A stretch of 64,000 nucleotides of DNA from Gnetum montanum (Eukaryota > Streptophyta > Gnetopsida > Gnetales > Gnetaceae), in the NCBI GenBank assembly GCA_015680685.1, contig MNCI01028452.1:1139091-1203090 (forward strand). The letters are read 5' to 3'. The translations under genes were made by a program, and so were the position numbers. Below are positions 1-12,130 of this stretch, piece by piece (within the stretch, counting starts at the first letter, position 1; every line of letters begins with the position of its first letter). The notes under the pieces are model-generated. The model was not told where the DNA came from. It searched no databases and saw nothing but the letters and a program-made list of their open reading frames with translations.

Positions 1-1612
1 CACTACAATAGAGAAAGAATTAATGGTAGTGATGTATGCTCTTAAAAAGTTCGTGCACTATGTGCTTTATTATAAAATATTTGTGCATACAAAGCACAGT
101 GCCATCTGCTTCCTAATGAACAAGCTAATGATGAGCCCCCATATCATATGGTGGCTTGTGATCATGTAGGTATTTGATCTCAAAATGGTAGATTGGAAAG
201 GGACTAAGAATGTGGTTGCTAGCTAGCTCTCTTGATTAAGATGGGATAATAAAGAGAAGGAGAGTCCATGCTCTGATCAATTTTCAAATGAACTCCTCTT
301 TACAGGAGCAATAAATGACCAAGTGCCCACTAAACCAAAATGGTGTGATGGCATCATCACTAACCTTCTTACTCAGGAGATGCCACAAGATCTGGACTTG
401 AAGAAACAACAATTTCTTCATTAGGCAAAGTACTTCATGGAAATCAATAGACACCTTTACAAGGTATGTGCTGACAGCTTGGTTCGTTGGTGTCCTTGAT
501 GTGGATCAATTATGTATTCTCCAAGATGTTCATGAAGGCCCTTGTGGAAGCCACTATGCAAGGAGATGCACAACCATAAAAATCCTAATGGCAGGGTACT
601 ATTAGCCTATAATCTTTAGGGACATCCACAAATTTGTTTGATCTTATGGGCACTGTCAAAGAGATGGTGGGATGACCACTCAAATGGAGGGTCTTCAATA
701 GTGGATTCAACCACTAGAGCCCTTTGACATATGGGGCATAGACTTCATGGGTTCCATCACATCCATGTCTAATGGATAGGTGTATATCATCGTAGCAATC
801 GACAACTACACCAAATGGGTAGAAGCAGTAGCTATCACCAATTATACATCATCCACTACTGCTAGATTTGTACAACAGAATGTTGTAAATAGGTTTTGTG
901 TGCCACATGCACTAATTTCTGACAATGGAACTCATTTTATAGGTGCCACTTTTAGAAAGTTAATGCAACACTTAGGGGTTGAACATAAATTAATAACACC
1001 CTATCACCCCCCCAAGCCAATAGTCAAGTAGAGGTAACTAACTGAGCAATCACAAAGATCTTAATAAGAACCACAAGCAAATACAAGAGAGATTGGAGCA
1101 CAATACTCAATGATGCCCTTTAGGCCTATCACTCAACATGGAAACTTCCTATTGGATACTCCTCCTATGAGTTCGTGTACAAAAAATTTCCAACATTTCT
1201 AGTTTAATCCAAGCTCTGTACACTGTTAACAGCCTATGACCTAAATCTTGACCTAAGTCTAGCCCAAAAAGAGAGACTAATCAACCTCAACATGCTAGAC
1301 AAAAATCGATTGGTGGTCCTATCTTTAAATGAAATGCATAAGGCATTTAATAAATAACAACATGATCGAAGAATATGAAAAGTGAAATTTCAACCAAAAG
1401 ATAAGGTTCTTTACTGGAATCCCACATATGTACCTCAAAAAACAAAATTCCAAGCATTGTGGGAAGGACCTTACACAATTGACAAAACCTTTACTTCTAG
1501 GGTCATGATCATATACAAACTCGAGAGTCTAAATAAAAAGTAGTTGGTCAACATCCAACAAGTAAAGCTTTTCCATGAGCCAAAGTAAGCCAATGCAACA
1601 AATACCTTAACA
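1..1612 (+). pseudogene. Element A1 pol 3' part: RNase H end and integrase, decayed
   Basis: The first 240 bases read as the end of a Ty3/gypsy RNase H (a TIEKELMVV-like motif, then a NVVA..LS end). An integrase follows: zinc-binding His/Cys region at about 520-680, catalytic core at about 720-1040, and C-terminal domain to about 1600. All three core acidic residues are still readable (GIDFMG, ISDNGTHF, QVEVTN). The frame breaks several times, including at a run of seven C near 1010, and there are in-frame stops. No chromodomain is seen after the core. The 5' part of the element lies outside the window. The protein would have inserted the cDNA copy into the genome; this copy cannot be translated whole. 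Confidence 0.88.
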
Positions 1613-3214
1613 GATGGACAACCATGGTCAATTTTTCGAATCTCCTCCTTCCAACTCAATCATGGGGGAGATGGTCATCCATGCTAATCATCCATATGAC
1701 TCCTTAATTTTTCTATTTTTTATTTTCCACATTTTTGATTTTGCAAGTTATTTATTTTACAACTTTTTGATTTTCAAAATTTTTCATATTTTTCACCATT
1801 TTTTGTTTTACATCATTATTAGTACATTTGAACCTTTTTTGAATATTTTACACTTTCTTATATATTTTACTATGTTTGAGTGTGATCTTCAAATTTTTGC
1901 TAATAAAAGTGCTTTATTACCAATAGGACACAGTGGTGCTATAACTGTTACTAATGGTAGTTTGTGCTTTATGTTTTTGGTTTGCTAATGTCTGGCTTCT
2001 ATTTTTGAATTTTTGTACCAATGACTTAGTCATGGTTTCTTCTTCATGGAACAGGCAGTGAGTCCACATCATCCACCTATCCACAAACTCTATGGTTTTC
2101 CTTGTTCTACAAGCTTGAGATCCCTTTCATTAAAGAAACTTTTAATAAATTTTTGACCTTGGTAGTTTCCGAAATTGGGAAAGATTCAAAGGTTTGAATA
2201 GGATCTAACTTCAAGGGAACTCAATTCTCTTTGTACTCTTCTACTTACTTGAGTGCTTGAGTGTTTTTCATGGACTTCTTATTGTTCCATTACAACCACT
2301 ACTAGGAAGTCAAACAAAGTCTTTGCATGGTGTGGTTTCCATCCAAAAATCCAAAATAAAAAAAATAAACAAAAGAGAAAAAACATGATGGGAATTCAAA
2401 GCACATTCCTTAGAAAAATAAACAGGCTACAAGCACTGGTTATGGGACTAGAAATATATGCATCCATGCCTAAAGGTCTCCTCTAACTAAGGCCCTATCT
2501 CACTTCCTACTTCTCTTTTCCTATCTTTATGAAATGGTGGTTGTTTTATGGGAGCACTCTTATGTCTCAAGGAGGTAGATTGATCTTGAAGTGGTGATGT
2601 GAGGTCACTGAATGAGGTTGGTTTTGGTCTAGACTAAGGATGGATCTTCTCTAATCATTTTTAACATAAACTCCACAAGGGACTTCTTATGACCTTAGTT
2701 GGAATTCCATTTCATCTTATCTATCATCCATCTATGCTAACTATAATTCACCTTAGTGCTGATGTCCATGTTCTTGATTCTATGTCTTGGTCTGACATAT
2801 TTGAATTCTTAGGTAGAATCTTCTAGGTTTTGGTTGTTAACTTCCATTGACATTAGTCACCTATGGGGCCCATGGACTCCTTAGGTTGACATTATGTAAG
2901 GGAAAAAAAGGCATGTGCCTACTATGGGGAGGACCCACTTGCATATCTCTTGGTCAAGTTTCTTATGCACCTTATCTTTCGCCATTTTTGCAAATTGAAT
3001 CTTTCATACATCCATCTTCTACATCACACCATGTGTTCCTTTACAAATTTTGTTCATTAAATATATTATCCATTAAATTTTTCACTTTTTGAGCTTTCAA
3101 AGACATTATTCAATGATTTTATCATATTCTTGGCTTTTCTAGGATTCCATAGATCCTAATTTCATTGAAAAATTCATTATATTTTTTGAGATATTGATGT
3201 TTGAAAATTTTTGC
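1613..3214 (+). other. Non-coding spacer between pol and ORF3 (element A1)
   Basis: No convincing gene is present. The first part is T-rich; open frames here are low-complexity Phe/Leu strings. A G-run at 1659-1675 (CATGGGGGAGATGG) sits just after pol and resembles the polypurine tract at the 3' LTRs. Several blocks recur in the spacers of A2, B, D, E and F, for example GGGGAGGACCCACTTGCAT near 2920, and ATGCCTAAAGG near 2465. The conservation across types suggests an RNA or packaging role, but that is inference. Confidence 0.7.
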
Positions 3215-3300
3215 TGATGGGCCCCATATACAAGGCCCCATTAATGGAGCTGACCCCTATATGAGGCCTCATTGACCTAAGATAACAATAGTATAAATAG
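3215..3300 (+). promoter_or_regulatory. Internal promoter-like array with TATA box upstream of ORF3 (A1)
   Basis: Copies of GGCCCCAT and its inverted form ATGAGGCC lie at 3218-3275. A TATA box (GTATAAATAG, 3291-3300) follows, about 460 bp before the ORF3 start. The arrangement of palindromic units followed by TATA is the same as in the LTRs of this family and upstream of ORF3 in C, D, E and F. The LTRs belonging to A1 are not in the window, so the LTR match cannot be tested for this copy. Confidence 0.55.
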
Positions 3301-3446
3301 GTGTGATCCCACTTAGAAAATTTTACATTTTTTCACAAATGCCAAAGGAGTTTTTCAATTTTTCAGAGCCCAGAACCTTCTAAAGCCCATAACTTACAAA
3401 CCATTTATCCAAATCACTCTATTCTTCGACCCTATAGCTACCAGAG

Positions 3447-3752
3447 GTAAGCTCTTTGTCATGGGGGCCACAAATGTACCATTTTTGATAGAAAATTTTT
3501 CTCAATTTTTTCTAACTCTCGCAAAGGTTTAACTGTAAAATCAACTATTAAATACTAAATTACAAGAGTTAAACCTTCTCAACAAGCTCTAATGGAAATT
3601 ATAGTAAATAATTAATAAAATAACAATAAAATAATCAATCTACCATGGCCAGACCTTAGCTAAAGTGTAACTAACTAACTAATAGGAAAGGTACTCAAAA
3701 CTTTAAAGTTACACATTACATCTTCTAATCCATGAATGTGTTGTGATCATAG
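3447..3752 (+). other. Candidate leader intron before ORF3 (A1)
   Basis: A consensus-like 5' splice site (CCAGAG/GTAAGC) begins at 3447. The sequence TGTGATCATAG lies directly before the ATG at 3753, giving an AG acceptor at the start codon. Equivalent donor and acceptor pairs are seen in C, E and F. There is no transcript evidence. Confidence 0.4.
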
Positions 3753-4795
3753 ATGGCATCAAAAGGAAAGCACACATAGGAAGTAGGACCATCCCAACCA
3801 AGGAAGAAATGGCCTAGAATCAGAAGAGGCCAAGAATAGCCCTAAGAAGAACCACTCACAACCTATGCCATAAGTCCTCTCAAGGAAGAGGCAAAAGTGG
3901 AATCTATCAAACAGATTCTAGAACCAATAGCAACAGCAACAAAACACTTCCATTGGGATGATGCACTAGTGCAACTAGAAAATATTGAGGTGACCTTAAT
4001 AGAGGCTTGCCTAAATCAAATTAAATCAAGGGAAATCCAAAAATTGTTTTTTCAAGAGTTAAATTTTGGCCCTTTCCTAGAGCATGCACCAAGAGAAAGT
4101 ATAGGATCAATTGAAGGCCTCTCCCATGTGGCCAATCATCACTTCCATCGAGGAGTGGTACATGAGAGAAACATTTCTATTTTAGAACAATAGGTTGCCT
4201 AGAGCAATGGTAAAAATCAAGGACATCTCAGTGTCCTACTCAGTGTAGGCCATTGCTGCAATGCTTGTGTTGCTCAAAATAGGGGCAAATCTTACTAAAA
4301 TCCCAATGTAGGTAGAATCGAGCATCAAGAAATAATGAATGCAACGATGTTATGGTGTTGACTGTAAGGAGTTTGACATGCTCACACTGGCAGAGAGGAT
4401 CCATTGTAAGATTGTAGCCTTCCACCTTAATCCCATGGTGAGGCCAAGCAAAATCACTACCTTCTTTGCCTGAGCATGCACCACTTTGAATGGGAGATTC
4501 CCATTCAACCTTCCATAGTTGATCTATTTAGAGATGAAGAAGTGGTTTAAAGAAAATGAACGTAGAAGGAAGGCACTCCCCTTCCCATGCCTTATTAGGA
4601 AATTTTATCGAATGGGAGGGATAGTCCATTATATCAATGACACTGTCCAAACTGTTCGAGCTACCAACTAGGTAGAAATGATAAAGGATAAAATGCCTAC
4701 TACAACTATCCACAAAGAGGAGCAGCAACCACCACATAGATTCACCACTCAAACAACTATGTCAAACATCGCTATAACTACATAATGGTTGTGAG
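3753..4795 (+). pseudogene. ORF3 of element A1, truncated
   Basis: This is the third ORF of the element, after pol in the position where Athila-type elements carry an env-like ORF. The start context (ATAG/ATGGCATC) matches the other copies. Reading through breaks, it has the N-terminal block (VTLIEACLNQIKSREIQ), the ELNFGPFLEHAP block, and the LPFPCLIRKF..GGIVHYIND block at about 4570-4650. The domain resembles the plant 'putative plant transposon protein' family (PF20167-like, from memory). The coiled-coil half found in C and E is missing, and the copy ends at an unrelated junction near 4795. Molecular function is unknown. Confidence 0.7.
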
Positions 4796-4927
4796 AATAT
4801 AGAGAATGGCTCTTAAGTGAACAAGAGAAATGAGCAAGCATGAGTGGCAGGGACCCATCCATTTATAGACTAGCCATGAGTCATCTTAATGAAATGTGTG
4901 TTCCCTACTCAAAGTCATGATAAAAAT

Positions 4928-5023
4928 GTATGCTTCATACTTAAAAACACTATTGAAATTAGTGTTTCATACTTGTAAGCACTAAAGAAATTTATGCTTC
5001 TTACTTGAAGACACTTCTCTTAT
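4928..5023 (+). repeat. Three tandem copies of a 32-bp unit
   Basis: Units at 4928-4959, 4960-4991 and 4992-5023 share the core TGYTTCWTACTTRWARRCAC. They lie in the 350-bp stretch between the broken end of A1 ORF3 and the first recognisable pol sequence of A2. Nothing else was recognised in that stretch. Confidence 0.8.
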
Positions 5024-5164
5024 CAAATTAGTCTACCCTCATGTATCTTTTAATATCTTCTAGTAAAATAGTCAAACATTAAGATACTTGCTTCATGGAT
5101 TCCAAATTACTCCTTTTTTCTTTACTTTCAAACAAAAATAAGTGTCCAACATAAAAAATTCATT

Positions 5165-7790
5165 CTTGAAAAATGGAGCTAGTAATAATTAATGCAAATC
5201 TTGCTCATAAATAAGTTCTCAAGATAGGGTTTATCTATTCCATTATGAATAGTGACTAGGTTAGCCCACTTGTGATTGTGCCAAAGAAAGGTGATAAGTT
5301 GTGTGTCTACATCAACTTCTGGCTATTGAATATGGCAACATTCAAAGATTACTTTCCATTTCCATTTGTGAATCATGTGTTGAACACCATTTCTGGGCAT
5401 TGCTATTATAGTTTTTTGGATGGATATAGTGGCTATAACCAAATCCAAATCATGCCAGAGGATCAGGCTAAAACAACATTCACAAGTCCATGGGAAACTT
5501 TTGCATATCAAAAGATACCTTTCAGCCTATGCAATGCCCTTGACACATTTCCATGCCTAGTCTTGCATATTTTTTTAGTAGAAGATCAATAGTGGGATGG
5601 AAGTCTTCATGGATGACTTCTCCACCTATGGGGCTACATTTGAGTAAGCCATGGGCCATCTTAAGCAAGTGCTCAAAAGATGTGTGGAGACCAATCTTCG
5701 GCTCAATTGGTAGAAGAGCCATCTAATGTTCTAGGAGGGCATTGTGTTGGGGCATAAAATTTTACAAGAAGGAATTGAGGTCAACCTCAAAAAGATTAAG
5801 TTCATCCAAGGAATTACCAATCAACCAGAAATTGTAAAAGATGTCTAGTCATTCCATGGACACACTAGTTACTACTGAAGATTCATAGAGAATTTCTCTA
5901 AGATCATAAAATCATTAGTTGAGCTAATAAAGAAATATGCTCCATTATTTTGGACCAAAGAATGTGAAAATACATTCCAACAGCTAAAGGAAAAACTTGT
6001 AGAAACTCCAATTCTATGAGCACCAAACTGGTCCAAACCATTTCACATCATGATGAATGCATCAAATTATGCCTTGGGGATCATGCTTATGTAGTTGTAT
6101 GATTAGAAACATCCTCATTACATCCACTACACAAGCCAAAGCATTATGGATGCACAGCTAAACTATACCACCACAAAAAAAGAATTGATGGCAATGGTAT
6201 TTGCCTTGGAGAAAATTAGGCACTATGTGCTTGGATACAAGGTGTTTGTGCAAACAAACCATCATGGAATTCATTTTCTAATGAATAAGCCAACGATGAG
6301 CCCTCGTGTCATATAGTGGCTAGTGATCTTGTAGGAATTCAATCTTACCATGGTAGATCAAAAGGGAACTGAGAATGCGATCGCTAACCACTTGTCTCAA
6401 TTGCGATAGGACAACAAAGAGGAAGGAAGTGAACTATTTGATTAGTTTCTTGATGAACTCCTCTTTGTCAGGGATATAACTAAATAATTCCCCATTGAGC
6501 CTAAATGGTATGATGACATTCTCACCTATCTTCTCACTCAAGAGATGCCACAAGAGCTAGATCATCAAAAGAAACAATAGTTTCTTCACCAAGTGACACA
6601 CTTCATGGAGATCAATGGGCACCTCTACAAGGTGTGCACCAATGGCCTGGTTTGTTGGTGTGTCCTTGATGCTGATCAACTACACATTCTCTAGGACACT
6701 CATGAGGGTCTTTGTGGGGACCACTATGTAGGAAGACACACAACGATTAAGATCCTGATGGTAGGATATTATTGGCCAACACTTTTAGGGATGCTCACCA
6801 ATTTGTCAGCTCTTGTGAGCATTGCCAATGTGATGGTGAAATGACCGTTCGAATGAAGGAACCTCAACACTAGATTCAACCACTAGAACCCTTTGACATC
6901 TAGGGCATTAACTTCATGGGTCCTATCACAACCATGTCAAATAGAAAGGTGTACATAATTGTTGCCATTGATTACTACACAAAATGGGTAGAAGTAGTAG
7001 CCATCACTAACTGTACATCTTATATTGCTACTTGGTTTGTATAATAGAATCTTGTAAATAGATTTGGTATGCCACATGCATTCATTTCTGATAATGAAGC
7101 CCACTTTATAGGCACTACTTTTTGGAAGCTCATGCAAAGCTTGGGGGTTGATCATAAATTAACAACACCTTATCATCCCCAAGCCAACAATTAAGCTGAG
7201 GTTACAAATAGAGAACTCACTAAGATCTTAATAAGAATAGTTAGCAAATATAGGAGGGACTAGAGCATAAAACTCAATGATGCCCTTTGGGCCTACCACT
7301 CCACTTGGAAGCTCCCTATAGGCTACTCTCCCTATGAGCTGGTGCATGAAAAATTGCCAACTGTTCCTATTCAATTTGAGCTCTGTACACTTTCAATAGC
7401 CTATGATCTTAACCTTGACTCAAGTTTAGAACAAAAAGAAAGATTAATGAATTTCAACTTGCTAGATGAAAATTGATTGATCGCCATATGATCTAACAAG
7501 TTGCACAAGGCATTTAACAACAAATGCCATGACCTTAGGAAATTCAAATTTCAACTGGAAGATAAGGTCATCTACTAGAACCCCACACATGTGCCACAAT
7601 GAACCAAGCTTCAAACACTATGGAAAGCTCCTTATATTATTTTTGAAACTTTTTCTTCTGGGGCCATGATGATCTACAAACCTGATAGCCTAGATAAGAA
7701 ACAACTGGTCAACATGCAACAAATTAAACCATTCCATGAGTATAAGAAAGCTAGTGTTTGCAACACCTTGGATGGACAACCATGCTTGAT
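5165..7790 (+). pseudogene. Element A2 pol: RT, RNase H and integrase, decayed
   Basis: The first block (FLKNG..LVIINANLA) corresponds to the protease-RT linker of B; about 190 bp between it and RT are deleted. RT: SPLVIVPKKGDK at about 5255-5290, FLDGYSGYNQIQI at about 5415-5455, catalytic FMDDF at about 5604-5618. RNase H runs about 6030-6400; its first aspartate reads as Asn (MMNASNYA). The integrase His/Cys region starts near 6700 and the core runs about 6890-7200. The first core Asp is Asn (GINFMGP); the second is kept (ISDNEAHF) and so is the Glu (AEVTNRE). The C-terminal part (LVNMQQIKPFHE) ends near 7750. Many nonsense codons are of CAA-to-TAA or TGG-to-TAG type. The enzyme is dead. 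Confidence 0.9.
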
Positions 7791-8050
7791 TTTTTGAATC
7801 CCCTCCTTCCAACTTAATTGTGGGGGGGATTTCCATCCATGCTAATCATATAAGTGGCTCCTCAATNAATAGCCTAGATAAGAAACAACTGGTCAACATG
7901 CAACAAATTAAACCATTCCATGAGTATAAGAAAGCTAGTGTTTGCAACACCTTGGATGGACAATCATGCTTGATTTTTCGAATCCCCTCATTCCAACTTA
8001 ATCATGGGGGGGATTTCCATCCATGCTAATCATATAAGTGGCTCCTCAAT
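7685..8050 (+). repeat. 182-bp direct duplication around a single N
   Basis: 7685-7866 and 7869-8050 are the same 182-bp segment (end of integrase plus the post-pol G-run) with about five mismatches. They are joined by one N and one A at 7867-7868. A lone N between near-identical copies suggests a scaffold join of overlapping contigs rather than a biological tandem duplication. Confidence 0.85.
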
Positions 8051-9930
8051 TTTTCATCTTTTTATTTTACATGTTTTTATTTTACACCTTATTATTTTTA
8101 CAACCTTTTGTTTTATGCCTTATTTATGTTACACCTTTTTATTTTTATTTTATTAATTTTTTCCAATTTTGGTTTTACAACATCGTTAGTATGTTTTATT
8201 TTTCTTGAATATTTTACAATTTCTTGTATATTTTTCTTTATTTTGGTGTGATTTTCTTATTATGTTCTAATAATAACATGCCTTATTGCCAACTAGGTAC
8301 AATGTGGTTTGCTTGATGTGGGCATGCACTATCTAGTTATTTGATTGTTAGTGTCTAGATGCCAAATTTGAATTTTGTTACTGATAACTAAAACATGGTT
8401 TCTTTTTCATGAAACTAGAAATGAGTCCACATCACATACCCATCCACAGACTCTATAATGTTTCCAATTTTCGAAGTGTGAGGTCCCTTTTCATTGATAT
8501 AACTTTAACGAACTTCTGACCTTCCTAGTTTCCAAACTTGAAAAGGATTCAAAGGTTTGAACAGGGTGTGAATTCAAGGTGACTCAATATTCTTTGTAGT
8601 CTTCTACTTACTTGGGTACATGGGTGTTTTCATGGATTTCTTACCATTCCATGTCAACCAATAACAGGAAGTTGAATAAGTCTTTGCATGGTTTAGTTCC
8701 CATCCATAAAAACAAAAAAAAATGATGAGAATTCAAATCACATCCCTTAGATAAAATAAATAAGCTACAAGAACTAGTTATGTGACTAGAAAGACATGTT
8801 ACCCATGCCTAAAGGTCCCCTATAACTAAATCCCTTTCTCACTTCCTACTTCTCTTTTCTTCTTAAATAAGGAATGGTGGTTGTTCTGTGTGAGCACTCT
8901 TGTGTCTCAAGGGGGTGGACCGATCTTAGAGTAGCAATGTGAAGTCATTAAACATGGTTTATTTTGGTCTAGACTAAGGATGGATTTTATCAAGTCATTT
9001 AACCACAAAATTCACAAGGGACTTCATGTGACCTCAATCAAGAACTTCATTCCACTTTCTCTCTCCCATCCATCTATGCTTTTCATGCCTCACCTCACTG
9101 TCAGTGTTCATGTCCTTGTTCAACATCTTGGTTTGATGTATCGAAATTCTTAGGTAGTTTCTTCCAGGTTTTCATACTCAACTTTCTATAACCATTGATC
9201 ACCCATGGGGCCCATGCAAGGGCAATAAAGGGCATATGCCTACTTTAGGGAGGATCCACTTGCATACATTTTGGTTGGGATAGTTAAGTTCTTTATCCTT
9301 AGTCATTCTCACAATCAAAATCCTTTTGCATGCCCCATCAATGACATCCAATTGTGTGCTTCTTCATAATGTTTTTCAATGAAATCCTCTTTTTTATTAT
9401 TGTTAATTCTTTAACTCTCTTCAAGCATTTAATGATGAGCTACTTATCCATTTCACCCCATTTTTCAGTCTTCCTACTAATGCTATTAAAAGAATCAATT
9501 CATTATAATCACAACCTAGCCAAGTGTAACTGTTGATGAGACAAGGTACCTAAAAGCTATAAGTTCCACATTGCACACTAATCCATGATTTTTTTGTGAT
9601 TCCAATGGAAAGCATGGATTGGAAGCAAAACTATCTTCACCAAGGAATTAGCAGCAGCACCATGCGACGAGGCCCATTCATGATCATTAAATCTTCTTCC
9701 TAATTCTTCAGCTGCCAAAGGAGTTGGATGTTAGTTCTGGCCAAGGTGTTTAATTCTATTATCATGAACATCCAATTTTGTAAAAGATTGTAAATATGTA
9801 TACTTGGGCACTTAGAATCTATCTATTTCATCTCAATTAGTTTGCATGTTAGTCAATAATCCCTTACCTTTCCAATATTTTATAAGGAACTTGTTCCTTC
9901 TTTTGTTCACTCAAGAAGAAGTTTTCATTT
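8051..9930 (+). other. Post-pol spacer of A2 with ORF3 remnant
   Basis: This is non-coding and homologous to the A1, B, E and F spacers (CCATGCCTAAAGGTCCCC near 8810, GGGAGGATCCACTTGCATAC near 9250). At about 9590-9660 there is a remnant of the ORF3 leader and start (TTGTGATTCCAATGG, then AAGCATGGATTGGAAGCA). After it the sequence goes directly into the family's 3' untranslated end. No promoter-like array is present. Confidence 0.7.
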
Positions 9931-9943
9931 AGTCATGGGGGTA

Positions 9944-10809
9944 TGATGAAGTGTATTTTGTCTAGTTCCAATATTGGAGCCTTGATATCAGATATTCAAT
10001 ATTGAAGACCAAGACGTGATGTCAAATATCCAATATCGTAGGAAGTGCATCAACTTATAAGTATAATACTTGGGTGCATGGTTTAGAAGTAACATTTGTC
10101 AAAGTGTAGCAAAGCTCTTGAAATTTTTCTTTCCCAGAGTTAGAATATTTTCCCAAGAGCCCACAACAAGAGTCATTAAGTGTACAAATCTTTATTTGAG
10201 CATTGTTTTACCTTAGCACAACAGTCTGTGTAACAATAAAGATGAGCTTTTTGATAAACCTTGTAGCACTTTGGCTAGATTAAATATTTTCTTCATGGAT
10301 TTAATATTTTATGTAATTTCCTTTCATGCTTTAAGTAATTAAGCTAAATTAAGCTACATTAAATAGTAATTAATTAAGCACATAAGTACGACTACTTCAA
10401 GCATGTGCATGACACTTGATAATCCCAATAATGCTTAACATTTGGTAATCCAGCAACGTTATACATGTTTAGGATGTGTACGAAAAGTGGGACCAAATTC
10501 TCCTGTTAGGATCAGTTAGACATTGGTTACTTAGTTAGGTTAAATTAGCAATTAAAATACTTCACTTCTTTCATCCTTTATTTTAAGCACCCAAAACATA
10601 AAACATAAAAATCATATGCCTCAATTACACTTAACCATACATCTGCATATCACAAGTTTAATTGGGAAGACAACAAATGATTGTTAGGGCAAGTTCACTT
10701 CCTAGAGGCTAGTGTACCAAAATACATAGAGTTCACCAAATTCGACCGAATCACCCATGAACACTTAATGATTTATATGGTTGAGCATAGGGGTATTCAT
10801 CACTCATCA
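9944..10809 (+). repeat. LTR of element A2, flanked by both PPT and PBS
   Basis: The 866-bp LTR begins TGATGAAG and ends ACTCATCA, giving the family's TGATGA/TCATCA termini. A polypurine tract (GTCATGGGGGTA, 9932-9943) precedes it, as expected for a 3' LTR. A primer-binding site (TAACACCATTGCTAGGGA, 10811-10828) follows it, as expected for a 5' LTR. Palindromic units based on CAATATTG and GATATC occupy about 9968-10045, before a TATA-like region near 10055. U5 carries paired GGTAATCC motifs. Confidence 0.88.
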
Positions 10810-11399
10810 TTAACACCATTGCTAGGGACTCCTTTTTATTTAAAAAAGTTTTAAACAAGAGGTCATGGGTTTGACCCAAGGTCTCAACTTACTTTTATTT
10901 TAAAAAAAATTTATAAAATATTTTTTAAAATAATAAAATAACATAACATAAAATTAGAAAAAACATTTTGCAGGCCACGTTAGGCCTAATAGCAACCACA
11001 TAGGCCTTGCAAGTCGTGTCAACCTTGCAAGGGTTGTGCCATCCCTATTCTGGTCAACACCATTACTCTTGTCACAGTGCCACTTGCCTCCACATGTAGC
11101 CAAAACCAAAACCCTTACTTCCTACATCATCCATCACCACTAGCTGATTTGCTATCACATCACTCCTACTACACTGTTCATCATTCACCATGCATCTATT
11201 TCGTCAATCAAGCCCCTACATGGGCTACGTTGGTCCTTGCATAGGCCCTCACACAAACCATGCTACCAGATACAAACACCACTGCCACGCACCTCACCTA
11301 GCTAGGATGCTGGCACTGCCTGCCTATTGTCTACGATGAAATCCTCACCATGAAACCTTGGTTGCTTTCAGAGCTATAGATCATTGCCTTGAGAGCTAC

Positions 11400-11625
11400 C
11401 AAACATCACCTCCCACACCGCGAAACATTGCCTTCCATACCACCAAAAATCATCTCCCATTCCACAAAATTTTGTCTCTTGCACCACAGAACACTACCTC
11501 CCCTACCGTCGATCATTGCCTCTCGTGTCATTGATCACTACCTCCCCTACCACTAATCACTACCTCCCCTACCACCCATCATCGCCTCTCCTACCGTAGA
11601 TTATAATCATCCCCTCTGGCACTAA
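11400..11625 (+). repeat. Minisatellite of about ten 21-23 bp units
   Basis: Successive diverged units follow the pattern ATCACTACCTCCCCTACCAC. The best-preserved copies are at about 11,480-11,575. The unit is strongly C/T-biased, unlike the AT-rich surroundings. Confidence 0.75.
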
Positions 11626-12130
11626 AAAACCCTCATTGTCAATTCATTTTAGGGCCATGTTGGCCTCGTTTGGGGTTGCACTAGCCATGTGGAGGGCCAC
11701 ATGAGCCTCGAGAGGGTTGCCTGGGCTCCCAGAAGGACTATGCGAGCCCTTAAAAGGGTAGTGTAGGCCCATGACAAGGCAGCATAGCCCTACAAATACC
11801 TTCTGTACACTCTTCCACCCACTACTTTTCGTGTTTGCTACCAACATTATTTTCACTACCCTTGTTGTTGCTACTAGTACAAGCGTCTCCTCCTCCACTA
11901 GTGCCCACCACTAAGGGTAGGTCTCCAATGCATGTCACCATTTATCGTCCTAGTCATCAACCTACTCTCGACATTGCCTAGCAGCCACCTAGGCCAGTGT
12001 CGATGTGCCACTAAGGGCATTACTATTGTTGATATAAAACAAAAAAAATTTCGTTACCTAACAAAAAATTTTGACTTGCCCATCAACTAACGGAAAAATT
12101 GAAATTTCCACCAATTAACATAAAATTCAA

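Larger units (their letters stand above)
5140..10809 (+). mobile_element. Element A2: Ty3/gypsy, 5'-truncated, type I (pol, no ORF3)
   Basis: The element starts abruptly just before RT; gag and protease are absent. It runs through RT, RNase H, integrase, spacer, polypurine tract and an 866-bp LTR. ORF3 is missing, but a remnant of its start region is left at about 9590-9660. The 5' junction with the end of A1 ORF3 suggests a deletion or recombination between two related elements. Confidence 0.85.

Noticed and set aside
1614-1988. Open frame of 124 codons rich in Phe/Ile/Leu
   Set aside because: It starts in the integrase tail and runs through a T-rich spacer; homologous spacers do not keep the frame.
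10860-10900. tRNA-like B-box (GGGTTTGACCC) suggesting a SINE
   Set aside because: No matching A-box at the right distance, no poly-A tail and no second copy were seen.
11644-11898. 84-codon minus-strand frame in the C-rich region
   Set aside because: It lies in diverged short repeats, has no recognisable domain and no supporting context.
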